Below, piece after piece: positions 54,513 through 63,084 of a stretch of 64,000 nucleotides of DNA. The stretch is taken from the NCBI GenBank assembly GCA_963665765.1, contig OY762464.1, positions 1,984,001-2,048,000 on the forward strand, given 5' to 3'. The notes beneath the pieces are model-generated. The model ran no database searches and was not told the DNA's origin. It saw only the letters and a program-made list of their open reading frames with translations. Each line of letters opens with the position of its first letter. The stretch's first letter is position 1. Made by a program: the position numbers and the translations under genes. The stretch comes from Bin76 sp963665765. Lineage in GTDB: Bacteria; Actinomycetota; Acidimicrobiia; Spongiisociales; ZC4RG35.

Positions 54513-55678
54513 GTGCCGGCCAACAGCACCGCAGTTTCGGCGATGATTTCGGCCGCCAGGGCGGTGTCCTCGATTTCTACCCATTCCTCGTCGGAGTGGG
54601 CCTGATCTATGGAGCCGGGCCCGAACACCACCGACGGTATGCCTGCGGGGGCAAACCAGGCGCCGTCCGTTCCATAGGGAACGCCGATCGGCCGTCCCGG
54701 CTCACCGAGGATCGACCGGCGGGCAGTTTGCAGCGTTTTCACCAATGGGTGGTCAACGGGGGTGTCCAGAGGTTTCATGTCCAAGGAGCCGGGGCGCAGA
54801 CGGGTCTCGATGCCTCTTTCCGCCAGACCGGCCAGCAGTTCCTCGATGTCGGCCAGGATTTCCTGGGAGTCTTCTCCGGGATTGACCCGACGGTCCATGC
54901 TGATCACGCACTGGGCGGGAACGATATTGAGGGCCGTACCTCCCCGGATCAGCGAGGTGTTGATGGTGGGGTTTCCCACCAGCGGATGGCTGATCTCTGC
55001 CAATGTCGGAATGTATTGGTTTTCCAGGGCGTCGAGCACCCGGGACATGTGGTGGATGGCGTTCACCCCCAGATGAGGTTTGGAGGAGTGGGAGGGAGAT
55101 CCCACCGTTTCGATCTCAAAGCGGAGCACCCCCTTGTGGGCGGTGGCCAACTCCAAGCCGGTGGGTTCCCCCACGATGGCCATATCGATGTCCGAACGCG
55201 CCGCGGTTAGGGCCATGGCTCCGGTGCCGGCCACCTCTTCGTCGATCCCTCCGACGAACAGGATGGAACATCGTTTGCCGGGATGCAGGTCCCGCACCAT
55301 GTGCAACGCCTCCACCATGGCCACCAGGGAGCCCTTGGTGTCACAGGCGCCGCGTCCGTGTACCCGCGTTCCTTCCACCACCGCTTGGGGCCAAGCCTTG
55401 CCCGAGGGCGTCACGGTGTCGAGGTGAGCTTGCCACATCACCAAGGGGGCATCCGAGACGCCCTCCAAGCCGGCCAGAATGTTGTCCCGCCCGCCGGGAT
55501 GTACCGCTTGGCGGCGGGGGTTCATGCCCTCGGCCTCGAGGTAGTCGAACAGGGCAGAAGCCAACTCGGCTTCACCGGGACCCCCGTCGAGGGCGGGATT
55601 CACCGAGTGGATACTGACGAACTTCTCGAGGAGAGAACGGATGCGAGCGCGGTCGGCGGCGCGTTGGATTCTGGACAT
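54509..55678 (-). CDS. M20 family metallopeptidase (ArgE/DapE/CPG2-like)
   Basis: A zinc-dependent exopeptidase or deacylase of 389 residues. Metal-site motifs: LVMWQAHLDTVTP (His and bridging Asp region), GRGACDTKGSLVAMVEAL (Asp), GGIDEEVAGTGA (catalytic Glu pair) and DQAHSDEEWVEIED (C-terminal His). The lid domain contains HSSKPHLGVNAIHHMSRVL. I use the second ATG (55678) because TAGCAT (55691-55686) ends seven bases before it; the first ATG at 55684 would lie one base from that box. The substrate, an N-acyl amino acid or dipeptide, is not determinable. Confidence 0.9.
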   Translation of the reverse strand: MSRIQRAADRARIRSLLEKFVSIHSVNPALDGGPGEAELASALFDYLEAEGMNPRRQAVHPGGRDNILAGLEGVSDAPLVMWQAHLDTVTPSGKAWPQAVVEGTRVHGRGACDTKGSLVAMVEALHMVRDLHPGKRCSILFVGGIDEEVAGTGAMALTAARSDIDMAIVGEPTGLELATAHKGVLRFEIETVGSPSHSSKPHLGVNAIHHMSRVLDALENQYIPTLAEISHPLVGNPTINTSLIRGGTALNIVPAQCVISMDRRVNPGEDSQEILADIEELLAGLAERGIETRLRPGSLDMKPLDTPVDHPLVKTLQTARRSILGEPGRPIGVPYGTDGAWFAPAGIPSVVFGPGSIDQAHSDEEWVEIEDTALAAEIIAETAVLLAGT

Positions 55679-55685
55679 GGTCATG

Positions 55686-55691
55686 ATGCTA
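55686..55691 (-). promoter_or_regulatory. -10 box deciding the start of the M20 peptidase
   Basis: TAGCAT on the minus strand, seven bases before the second in-frame ATG and one base before the first. Confidence 0.5.
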
Positions 55692-55758
55692 CCGAGGTGG
55701 CCGGAGACGAAGCTTTTCGCGCGATAGGTTTACGACCGGGGGTAAGTTTCATTTCCAC

Positions 55759-56454
55759 ATGAGACTTTTGGTGGTGGAGGACGAGGTTGATCTGGCCAAC
55801 GCCGTGGCGCGGGGTTTGCGCCGCAGCCGTTATGCGGTGGATGTGGCTCACACTCTGTCAGAAGCCCTGGTCAAGCTGGCCTCGGCCGGATACGATCTGG
55901 TGATCTTGGATTGGAACATGCCGGATGGCAAGGGAGTGGACTTCTGTCGTCGGCTGGTGAACGGGTCGCTTGACACCTTCGAGGATCGACCACGGGTCTT
56001 GATGCTCACCGCCAAGGACACGGTGGAAGACCGGGTTGAAGGTCTCGACGCGGGCGCCGATGACTACCTGGTGAAGCCGTTTGCCTTCGCAGAATTGCGG
56101 GCCCGGGTGAGAGCGCTTTTGCGTCGGGACGAGGAGCGGAGCCCCATTCTGCAAGTGGGGGACATCCGGCTGGACACCACCCGCTTCGAGGTGTTCCGGG
56201 CGCAGCGGCCCATTCGATTGACCGCCAAGGAGTTCTCCCTGCTGGAGTATCTGATGGCCAGGGCGGGTCAAGTTCTTTCCCAGGAGACTCTCTTGGAGCA
56301 CGTGTGGGATGAGATGGCCGATCCCTTCACCAACACGGTGAGAATGACCCTTTCCAACCTGCGCCGCAAACTTGGAAAACCGGCGGTGATAGTCACCGTT
56401 CCGGGTCGGGGCTATGTGCTGGGAAACGACTCGCCGGACGGGCCGGGATCATGA
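55759..56454 (+). CDS. OmpR-family response regulator
   Basis: A 231-residue DNA-binding response regulator. The receiver domain starts MRLLVVEDEVDLANAVARGL, with phosphoacceptor Asp51 in VILDWNMPDG, the switch residue in MLTAKD, and Lys in DDYLVKPFAF. The winged helix output domain contains PIRLTAKEFSLLEYLMARAG and TVRMTLSNLRRKLG, then VPGRGYVLG. Its stop overlaps the start of the histidine kinase gene by four bases, so the two form a cognate pair. Confidence 0.95.
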   Translation: MRLLVVEDEVDLANAVARGLRRSRYAVDVAHTLSEALVKLASAGYDLVILDWNMPDGKGVDFCRRLVNGSLDTFEDRPRVLMLTAKDTVEDRVEGLDAGADDYLVKPFAFAELRARVRALLRRDEERSPILQVGDIRLDTTRFEVFRAQRPIRLTAKEFSLLEYLMARAGQVLSQETLLEHVWDEMADPFTNTVRMTLSNLRRKLGKPAVIVTVPGRGYVLGNDSPDGPGS

Positions 56455-57620
56455 GGCTGCCGCCGGTTTTTTCCTCCATCCGCTTCCGACTGACGGCGCT
56501 CTCCTCATTGGTGGTGTTCGTCCTGGGGTCGGCGACGGTGATCACCATCTTCTTTGTGATTCGCCATGGTCTTCGCAACGAACGGCTAATGGGGCTGGTG
56601 CTCGCCCCCGGGGAGATCGTCATCCGGGGAGGGGTGCGCTACATCATCCCCCAACTGGAGATGCGGCAGTTCCAAACGGTGGAGACGGTGTTACGGGAAC
56701 GCATCCTGGAGGACATCACCGGTCTCATTCTGTGGGGTCTGGTCTGGATGTTCCTGGTCAGTCTGGTGATGGGATGGTTTCTGGCCGGCCGGAGCCTGCG
56801 GCCCATCAACCGGATCGTCGAGGTAGCTGAGAACATCCAGGTCCAGGATCTGACCGAGCGGATCAATCTATCCGGACCCGACGACGAACTCACCCGGCTG
56901 GCGGGGACTTTCGACGCCATGCTCGACCGACTGAGCGGGTCGTTTCGGTTGCAGCAGCAGTTCCTGGCCTCCACGTCCCATGACATTCGGAACCCCTTGG
57001 CGGTGATCCGCTCCAACCTGGAGGTGACCCTGTCCGACCCGGAGTGCACGGTGGAGGACTGGAGGGAGACCGGCGAGGTGGTTTCCCGGGCGGCGCGGAA
57101 GATGTCGGAGATGATCGACCGTTTGCTGGAAGCGGCCCGTCTCGAAATGGGGTGCTCCAAATTCTCCGAGTTGGATCTGGTCGACCTGGTGACTTCCACT
57201 GCTCAGGCGGTGACCGCTTTGGCCGAGGAGCAGGATTTGCGGGTGGGGGTGGAGGCTCGGCCCGCCCGGGTGTCGGGGGATTCGCTGGCGCTGGCCCGAG
57301 TGCTGGAGAACCTGCTGGATAACGCCATCTCCGCCTCTCCTGCGGGCACCTCCATCGAGTTGGGGAGCGGCGAGATGGAGGGCTGGGCGTGGATGACGGT
57401 GACCGATGGCGGTCCGGGTCTCGATCCGAATCTGATCTCGGGCGATTCTCATGCCGGTGGGGGTCTGGGGCTGGCCATCGTCCGGCATCTCACCGAGTCC
57501 CACGGTGGGCGGTTGGCTACGTTCCCCGCCGAGGGGGGCGGGACAACAATGGTGGTGTGGATCCCCTCGCGCGACGATTCCGGCGACGAAAACCCCCCTG
57601 ACGTCAATCCCCTGGAATGA
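56451..57620 (+). CDS. Two-component sensor histidine kinase
   Basis: A 389-residue membrane kinase. Two transmembrane helices (about residues 15-37 and 91-112) flank a short periplasmic loop of about 50 residues, followed by a HAMP segment (RSLRPINRIVEVAENIQVQD). The HisKA domain carries FLASTSHDIRNPLAV with phosphorylated His177. The ATPase domain has ENLLDNAISASP (N box), VTDGGPGLDPN (G1) and GGGLGLAIVRHLTESHGG (G2). The neighbouring HtrA protease suggests a link with envelope stress, similar in layout to MprAB-PepD of mycobacteria (inference from context). Confidence 0.95.
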   Translation: MRLPPVFSSIRFRLTALSSLVVFVLGSATVITIFFVIRHGLRNERLMGLVLAPGEIVIRGGVRYIIPQLEMRQFQTVETVLRERILEDITGLILWGLVWMFLVSLVMGWFLAGRSLRPINRIVEVAENIQVQDLTERINLSGPDDELTRLAGTFDAMLDRLSGSFRLQQQFLASTSHDIRNPLAVIRSNLEVTLSDPECTVEDWRETGEVVSRAARKMSEMIDRLLEAARLEMGCSKFSELDLVDLVTSTAQAVTALAEEQDLRVGVEARPARVSGDSLALARVLENLLDNAISASPAGTSIELGSGEMEGWAWMTVTDGGPGLDPNLISGDSHAGGGLGLAIVRHLTESHGGRLATFPAEGGGTTMVVWIPSRDDSGDENPPDVNPLE

Positions 57621-57689
57621 GTGATTGTCGCGGCTTTACCCCAGTTTTAACGTCTTTTGCCACCATAGACTTGAGTATCACCACCTTTC

Positions 57690-59267
57690 ATGACAAAAAC
57701 CCCTTTGCCCCCAGAGCCTGATCGTGCTCCTTCACCATCACCGGTGGAGAATCCGGCTGAAATTGCGGACTCTCCCGACCTGACCAAGGCACCCGCCGGG
57801 GCGACGGATGAGGAGTCTGGCGGACAGGCCGGCTCGGCAGAGGAGATGACCGCAACCGAGGCGAGTCAGCCGTCATCCCACGAAGATGTCTCTCTTTCCG
57901 AACCGACTGACGAGGTCATAGAAGCCCCGGATGAGATAGCCGAGCAACCCCTTTCGCCCATCGGGGAAGTTTCGCTGTTCGTGGCCTCCGACCAGGATCA
58001 CCCCTCTCCCTCTCCGAAGTCGGGCGCCCGACGGGAGATGGGATGGAAGATGATGGCGGTGGCCGGCATCCTCCTCCTGTCAGCCGGATTTGCGGCCGGG
58101 ATTTTCTTCCCCGAGGCGATCTCCCCGGACGAGGAGATGTCAACCACCACCGCCACGACCCCCGCGGCCGAATCATCTGTTCCCTCCACGTCGGCGCCCG
58201 CCGTGACCGCCCCTTCCACTCCCGCCGTCACCGCCGCCCCTTCCACCACTGTCGCCCCCGCCACCACGGTCCCGGACATAGCGGCGGCCGAGGTGGAGGC
58301 TGCGGTGGTTGAGCCGCCGAAGTTGGTGATCACCGACGAACCGGTGGGGGATGTGGCCAACCGGCTCGTCCCCTCGGTGGTTCATCTGGAAATACAGAGT
58401 GACAATCTGTTCCAGCAGGGGGCGGGAAGCGGCGTTATCTTCGACAGCCGAGGTTACATTCTCACCGCCGCCCATGTCGTGTCCGAGGTGGCGGAGGGAA
58501 CCGCCGAGTTGACCGTGCGACTATCCACCGGCGACCGGTTGCCCGGGGAGGTGGTGGGCACCGATCCCGACTCTGACATCGCGGTGGTCAAGGTGGAACG
58601 AAGCGGATTGACGCCTGCTGAACTCTCCATGGAGGACCCGCTCAGGGTCGGCCAGCTAGTGGTGGCGGTGGGAAGTCCGTGGGGATTGGAGTCGTCGGTG
58701 ACCTCCGGTGTGATCAGCGCGGTGGATCGGATCGTGGAAGGCAAGCTCTTGACCCAAAGCGACGCGGTGCTGTATCCCGGCAACTCCGGCGGCGCCCTGG
58801 CGGATCGGTATGGACGGCTGATCGGCATCAATGTCTCCATCTTCACCGACTCCACCTCCTTGGAGTCGATCGAATTTCAGGGGGTGGGCTTTGCGGTCCC
58901 CATCGACGTGGCCTACCGGGTGGCGCAGGCGTTGATCGCCGGGGAACCGGTGCACACCGCCTTCCTGGGAATCAGCGGTCGCGACACCCAGGGCGACGCC
59001 GGAGTGGAGATCATGGAGGTGTTTGCCGGCTCGGGGGCCGAGCAGGCGGGACTGAAGCCCGACGACGTGGTGGTGGGAGTGGGAGGTCGCCCCGTGACGG
59101 GGATCGCCGATCTGGCCGCCAGAATAAGACACTTGTCGCCGGGAGACGTGATCATTCTCGATGTGCTGCGCGGGGAGGACAGGCTGACTCTGGCGGCCAC
59201 TCTGCTTCCCAGAAGCGAAGTGGTGTCCAGCCAGGATGAACCTGCGGAAGACTCGCCGCCGGAGTAG
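57690..59267 (+). CDS. Membrane-anchored HtrA/DegP-like serine protease with PDZ domain
   Basis: A 525-residue protease. An acidic, disordered cytoplasmic region of about 115 residues leads to one transmembrane helix (MMAVAGILLLSAGFAAGIFF, about 121-140) and an extracellular Ser/Thr/Pro/Ala linker to about residue 205. The trypsin-like domain has His262 (LTAAHVVSE), Asp296 (DPDSDIAVVKVE) and Ser366 (YPGNSGGAL). One PDZ domain follows (FLGISGRDTQGDAGVEIMEV, then AGLKPDDVVVGVGGRPVTG). The arrangement matches actinobacterial PepD/HtrA proteins that degrade damaged exported proteins. TAGACT at 57667-57672 may be its -10 box with a short leader. Confidence 0.94.
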   Translation: MTKTPLPPEPDRAPSPSPVENPAEIADSPDLTKAPAGATDEESGGQAGSAEEMTATEASQPSSHEDVSLSEPTDEVIEAPDEIAEQPLSPIGEVSLFVASDQDHPSPSPKSGARREMGWKMMAVAGILLLSAGFAAGIFFPEAISPDEEMSTTTATTPAAESSVPSTSAPAVTAPSTPAVTAAPSTTVAPATTVPDIAAAEVEAAVVEPPKLVITDEPVGDVANRLVPSVVHLEIQSDNLFQQGAGSGVIFDSRGYILTAAHVVSEVAEGTAELTVRLSTGDRLPGEVVGTDPDSDIAVVKVERSGLTPAELSMEDPLRVGQLVVAVGSPWGLESSVTSGVISAVDRIVEGKLLTQSDAVLYPGNSGGALADRYGRLIGINVSIFTDSTSLESIEFQGVGFAVPIDVAYRVAQALIAGEPVHTAFLGISGRDTQGDAGVEIMEVFAGSGAEQAGLKPDDVVVGVGGRPVTGIADLAARIRHLSPGDVIILDVLRGEDRLTLAATLLPRSEVVSSQDEPAEDSPPE

Positions 59268-59337
59268 GGCTCTCGCGTCGCCTTCCCATTCGGGGAACCG
59301 ACTCACGGTCCCCCATGCAACCTATCCCGGCGGATGC
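59268..59337. other. Short intergenic region before the cobalamin promoter
   Basis: No gene or clear terminator hairpin was seen between the protease stop and the -10 box at 59338. Confidence 0.4.
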
Positions 59338-59343
59338 TATAGT
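59338..59343 (+). promoter_or_regulatory. -10 box of the cobalamin operon
   Basis: TATAGT about 30 bases before the conserved riboswitch structure; the -35 region is weak. Transcription would start near 59350. Confidence 0.45.
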
Positions 59344-59354
59344 GGGCCGCGATC

Positions 59355-59475
59355 GCCGGGAGAAAACGGCGAGTTTATCCTGGGATCAGCGAAATCCGGT
59401 GGAAGTCCGGTGCTGTCCCGCAACTGTCAAGCCCTCGAAAAGGGGGATAAGCCAGGACGCCTGGTTCCGGGATGA
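59355..59475 (+). promoter_or_regulatory. Cobalamin riboswitch aptamer
   Basis: The B12-box-type core CCGGTGGAAGTCCGGTGCTG, then TCCCGCAACTGT (to 59427), and the closing AAGCCAGGACGCC are the conserved cobalamin aptamer landmarks. TCCTGG (59378-59383) pairs with CCAGGA (59452-59457) to close the core. It lies directly upstream of genes for B12 uptake, which is its usual place. Boundaries are approximate. Confidence 0.92.
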
Positions 59476-59487
59476 CGGATGAACCTC

Positions 59488-59561
59488 GGATGAAGGTGTA
59501 GTTCGTCAGCGGGCTTCCTGTCTGACACTCTTCTCCTTCATCCTCCTTACCAAGGAGGATG
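59488..59561 (+). promoter_or_regulatory. Riboswitch expression platform that can hide the ribosome-binding site
   Basis: CATCCTCCTT (59539-59548) pairs perfectly over 10 bp with AAGGAGGATG (59552-59561), enclosing the Shine-Dalgarno sequence in a hairpin with a 3-base loop. GGATGAAGG (59488-59496) pairs with CCTTCATCC (59535-59543), which shares five bases with the sequestering arm. The two helices exclude each other, which is the logic of translational control. Confidence 0.7.
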
Positions 59562-59564
59562 TTT

Positions 59565-60611
59565 ATGTATACGCACCCCCGATATGCGGGTGGAAAATGG
59601 CTGCTGGCTCTGGCGCTTTGGGCATGGGTCTTGGGCGCCTGCGGAGGAGGGGAATCTTCTGTCGCCGGTTCGAGCGCCGCCACCCAAGCTTCCCCCACCA
59701 CGGCCGCTCCCGCTACGAGTGCGGCGCCCACCACCACCGAGGCGGCCGTTGCCGCCACCCAAGCCACCACCACCACGGGGGCGCCGTCGGCTTTTCCGGT
59801 GGAGGTGCAGGATTCGCTGGGCACGGTGACCATCGCCGCCCGACCGGAGCGGATCGTCTCCCTATCGGGATCGCTCACCGAGATGCTCTTTGCGATCGAC
59901 GCAGGACCTCAAGTGGTGGCGGTCGACAGCTATTCCTACTATCCACCGGAGGCCCCGCTAACCGATCTGTCCGGGTTCAGTCCCAACATCGAAGCCATCA
60001 CCGCCTTCGATCCCGACCTGGTGGTGTTCAGCTACGATCCCGGCGATCTGATGTCGTCTCTGAGAGCATTGGGAATACCGGCACTGATCATGTTGGCAGC
60101 CGGTTCTCTCGACGATGTGTGGGATCAGATCGAGCAACTGGGTATCGTCACCGGTCAGGTGGAGGAGGCGGCCCGGCTGGTAGTTTCGATGCAAGGGGAT
60201 CTGCAGGAGATACTGGCCGACCTCCCGGATGCTTCCTACACCTACTACTACGAACTGGATCAGAATCTCTATTCCGTTACCTCTGCCACCTTTGTGGGCC
60301 GGGTGCTGGGTCTGCTCGGTTTGGAGAACATTGCCGATCCCGCCGACGAGCAGGGCTACGGATATCCCCAACTCTCCTCGGAATACATCATCGATGTGGA
60401 CCCCGACCTGATTTTCCTGGCTGACACCCTTTGCTGCGGGCAGAACCAGGACACCGTGGCCGAGCGTCCCGGTTGGTCGGGACTGACCGCGGTGGCTAAC
60501 GGGGCGGTTGTGGAACTCGATGATGACATCGCCTCCCGATGGGGCCCCCGGATCGTGGATTTACTGGAGGTGGTTGCGGACGCCGTTGCTGAATTGTCCG
60601 CCCAAAGTTGA
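59565..60611 (+). CDS. Cobalamin/cobamide ABC transporter substrate-binding lipoprotein (BtuF-like)
   Basis: A 348-residue lipoprotein of the helical-backbone metal/B12 receptor family. ATG 59565 is preferred to the ATG at 59559 because AAGGAGG (59552-59558) directly abuts the latter. The lipobox is VLGACGG with Cys26, then an Ala/Thr/Pro linker of about 45 residues. The core begins PVEVQDSLGTVTIAARPERI and includes SLSGSLTEMLFAID, FSPNIEAITAFDPDLVV and a C-terminal ADTLCCGQNQD. A haem or siderophore ligand is possible for the fold, but the riboswitch and adenosyltransferase neighbours argue for corrinoids. Confidence 0.9.
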   Translation: MYTHPRYAGGKWLLALALWAWVLGACGGGESSVAGSSAATQASPTTAAPATSAAPTTTEAAVAATQATTTTGAPSAFPVEVQDSLGTVTIAARPERIVSLSGSLTEMLFAIDAGPQVVAVDSYSYYPPEAPLTDLSGFSPNIEAITAFDPDLVVFSYDPGDLMSSLRALGIPALIMLAAGSLDDVWDQIEQLGIVTGQVEEAARLVVSMQGDLQEILADLPDASYTYYYELDQNLYSVTSATFVGRVLGLLGLENIADPADEQGYGYPQLSSEYIIDVDPDLIFLADTLCCGQNQDTVAERPGWSGLTAVANGAVVELDDDIASRWGPRIVDLLEVVADAVAELSAQS

Positions 60612-61669
60612 ATGCCATGACGCCGCTCTCAGCCCTGGCGCAGCCTTCCCGGGTGGGACTGGGGAGAATGATGCTGGCGCTGGCGCTGGGAGTGGCGGTT
60701 CTGGGAGTGGCGCTCTTGGTCGGACCGGCCGGGTTGGAGATGGGGGAAGTGTTGGCGGCACTGGTGGATCGGCTGCCGCTGGTGGAGGTGGAAAACTCTC
60801 TGACCGAACGGGAATTGACCATTCTTTGGGAGATTCGTATGCCCAGGACGGTGATGGGCGCCCTGGTGGGGGCCACCCTGGCCTCGGCAGGGGCCGCCTA
60901 CCAGGGAGTTTTCCGCAATCCCCTGGCCGATCCCTATCTTTTGGGGGTGGCCGCCGGCGCCGGACTGGGGGCTACGGTGGCCATTTTGCTCCGCGCCCGG
61001 GGATTTTCCTCCCTGCCTTTGGCCCCCCTCGCCTTTGCGGGGGCGGTGGTGGGGGTGGCTCTTTCCTACGGGCTGTCCCGGACCAGGGGAAGGGATCGGC
61101 GGTCGTCCACCACCCTGGTTCTGGCGGGAGTAGCGGTGGCATCCTTTCTCACCGCAGTCCAGACCTTTCTGCAGCTGACCAATGTCACCACTCTGCGGGA
61201 GGTTTACAGTTGGATATTGGGTCGCCTGGTGACAGTGGGATGGAATGACCTGTACGCAGTGTTGCCTTACATGGTGGTCAGTTGGTTGGTGTTGCTCATT
61301 TTTCGCAGAGCCCTCGATGTGATGACCGTGGGAGACGACGAGGCGTCCACCTTGGGTTTGTCTCCCCGCATGGTGAGGTTGATCGTGGTGTCGGCGGCCA
61401 CGTTGGGGGCGGCCGCGGCGGTGTCGGCCAGTGGGCTGATTGCCTTTGTGGGGATAATCGTCCCCCACACCGTTCGGCTTCTGGCCGGTTGGAGTTATCG
61501 AGTGATCATTCCACTGTCGCTGGTGATGGGAGGCGCCTTCCTGGCCGCCGCCGATGTGGTGGCGCGTACCGTGGTGTCTCCGGCCGAGTTGCCCATCGGG
61601 GTGGTGACCGCCTTTTTGGGTGGTCCTTTCTTCCTGATGGTTCTTCGCACCTCCGGAGATCTGGAATGA
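60608..61669 (+). CDS. ABC transporter permease, FecCD/BtuC family
   Basis: A 353-residue permease with about ten helices. Typical segments are LWEIRMPRTVMGALVGATLA, GAAYQGVFRNPLADPYLLGV and SASGLIAFVGIIVPHTVRLL. The TTG at 60608 overlaps the preceding stop codon (TTGA); ATG 60617 is an alternative with no better ribosome-binding site. The stop overlaps the ATPase start. It forms the membrane channel for the binding protein just upstream. Confidence 0.93.
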   Translation: MNAMTPLSALAQPSRVGLGRMMLALALGVAVLGVALLVGPAGLEMGEVLAALVDRLPLVEVENSLTERELTILWEIRMPRTVMGALVGATLASAGAAYQGVFRNPLADPYLLGVAAGAGLGATVAILLRARGFSSLPLAPLAFAGAVVGVALSYGLSRTRGRDRRSSTTLVLAGVAVASFLTAVQTFLQLTNVTTLREVYSWILGRLVTVGWNDLYAVLPYMVVSWLVLLIFRRALDVMTVGDDEASTLGLSPRMVRLIVVSAATLGAAAAVSASGLIAFVGIIVPHTVRLLAGWSYRVIIPLSLVMGGAFLAAADVVARTVVSPAELPIGVVTAFLGGPFFLMVLRTSGDLE

Positions 61670-62490
61670 CCAGGCTTTTGATCCGGGATGTGTCGGTGAT
61701 ACTCGGTGAAACGCTGGTCGTCGACGCGGTGAATCTCTCCGTGGAAGAAGGAGAGTGGTTGGGTCTGGTGGGTCCCAACGGCGCGGGTAAGACCACCTTG
61801 TTGCGAGCCATTATCGGCGCTGCCCGTATGGAAACCGGGGAGGTGGTCTACGGTGGACAAAACCTGGCCCGACTCGGCGCTCGGCAACGGGCCAGGTTGA
61901 TGGCGGTGGTACCTCAGAACCCGGTGGTGTCCTGGGGGATGGGGGTGGCCGATTACGTGTTGCTGGGTCGGACTGCTCACATCGGATGGCTGGGTCGGGA
62001 GATCCGCACCGACCTGGAGATCGCCCAGCGGTCACTCAAAGCCCTGAGCCTGGAGAACCTCTCCCACCGGCGACTCGATGAATTGTCCGGAGGCGAGTTG
62101 CAAAGAGCAGTGCTGGCCCGCGCCCTGACCCAGGATGCCCCATTGCTGATCTTGGATGAGCCGACTTCCTCGCTCGACATCGGGCACGGACAGCAGATGA
62201 TGGAAATGGTCGACCGTTTGCGACATGAAAAACGCCTCACAGTGATCAGTGCCTTGCACGACCTGACCCTGGCCGCCCAGTTCTGCGACCGTCTGGTGAT
62301 GATGTCAGGAGGTAAGGCCATTTTGGATGGGCCTCCTCGTTCCGTGATCACCGAACGTTCGCTGCGTGATCACTACGGAGCGGAGGTGCGGATCATCTCG
62401 GGTCCGGAGTTCGGGGTGGTGGTGATTCCGCTCCGAGCCGAAGGGGTCTCTGATGCGAGGGATGCCAAACCGGCCGCCGGCCGGCTATAG
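61666..62490 (+). CDS. ABC transporter ATP-binding protein, BtuD/FepC type
   Basis: A 274-residue ATPase: Walker A GPNGAGKTTLLRAI, Q-loop VPQNPVVSWGM, signature LSGGELQRAVLARAL, Walker B LLILDEPTSSLD, and H-loop SALHDLTLAAQFCD. ATG 61666 overlaps the permease stop by four bases; the same frame is open upstream only within the permease gene. It powers cobamide import with the two preceding products. Confidence 0.94.
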   Translation: MTRLLIRDVSVILGETLVVDAVNLSVEEGEWLGLVGPNGAGKTTLLRAIIGAARMETGEVVYGGQNLARLGARQRARLMAVVPQNPVVSWGMGVADYVLLGRTAHIGWLGREIRTDLEIAQRSLKALSLENLSHRRLDELSGGELQRAVLARALTQDAPLLILDEPTSSLDIGHGQQMMEMVDRLRHEKRLTVISALHDLTLAAQFCDRLVMMSGGKAILDGPPRSVITERSLRDHYGAEVRIISGPEFGVVVIPLRAEGVSDARDAKPAAGRL

Positions 62491-62512
62491 GATTTCGAAA
62501 AAGGAGAACTCG

Positions 62513-63082
62513 ATGACCGCACAGGACCAGCCACCCACCGAAGGCCCCGCGATGGGAAAGGAGCGTGTCTCTTCTTTGGTATTGGTTCACACCGGTCACG
62601 GCAAGGGTAAGAGCACCGCCGCCTTCGGCACCATGTTGCGGGCGATTTCGCGAGGATGGAAAGTGGCCGTGGTGCAATTTCTCAAGTCGGGCAACTGGAA
62701 GGTGGGAGAAGAAAAGATCGGACGCAGTCTGGGCGTGGACTGGTGGGCCTTGGGGGACGGTTTCACCTGGGATTCGGACAACATGTCCGAGACCGAAGCG
62801 GTGGCGCGGCAAGCCTGGTCTTTCACCCGCCGTCTTATCTCGGAGGGGACTCACCGGATGGTGGTTCTCGATGAAGTAACCTACCCCCTCAACTGGGGAT
62901 GGATCGAAGAAGAAGAGATGCTGGAGATGATCAGGGAGCGTCCCTCCCACGTCACTTTGATCCTGACGGGCCGGGACGCCCCTGCTTCTCTGATCGAAGC
63001 GGCTGACACCGTCACCGAGATGGTCAAGGTCAAACACGCCTTCGACCAAGGGATCGGGGCCCGCCGGGGGATCGATTTCTAG
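62513..63082 (+). CDS. cobO: Corrinoid adenosyltransferase (CobO/BtuR type)
   Basis: A 189-residue enzyme that transfers the adenosyl group of ATP to cob(I)alamin or cob(I)yrinate diamide, making the coenzyme form. The P-loop variant VHTGHGKGKSTAAFGTMLRA (about residues 25-44), VVQFLKSGNWKVGE, and the Walker B-like MVVLDEVTYPLNWGW are the family pattern, with LILTGRDAP after it. ATG 62513 follows AAGGAG at 62501-62506. It completes the path from imported cobamide to adenosylcobalamin, the cofactor needed by the mutase at 22634. Confidence 0.95.
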   Translation: MTAQDQPPTEGPAMGKERVSSLVLVHTGHGKGKSTAAFGTMLRAISRGWKVAVVQFLKSGNWKVGEEKIGRSLGVDWWALGDGFTWDSDNMSETEAVARQAWSFTRRLISEGTHRMVVLDEVTYPLNWGWIEEEEMLEMIRERPSHVTLILTGRDAPASLIEAADTVTEMVKVKHAFDQGIGARRGIDF

Positions 63083-63084
63083 CA

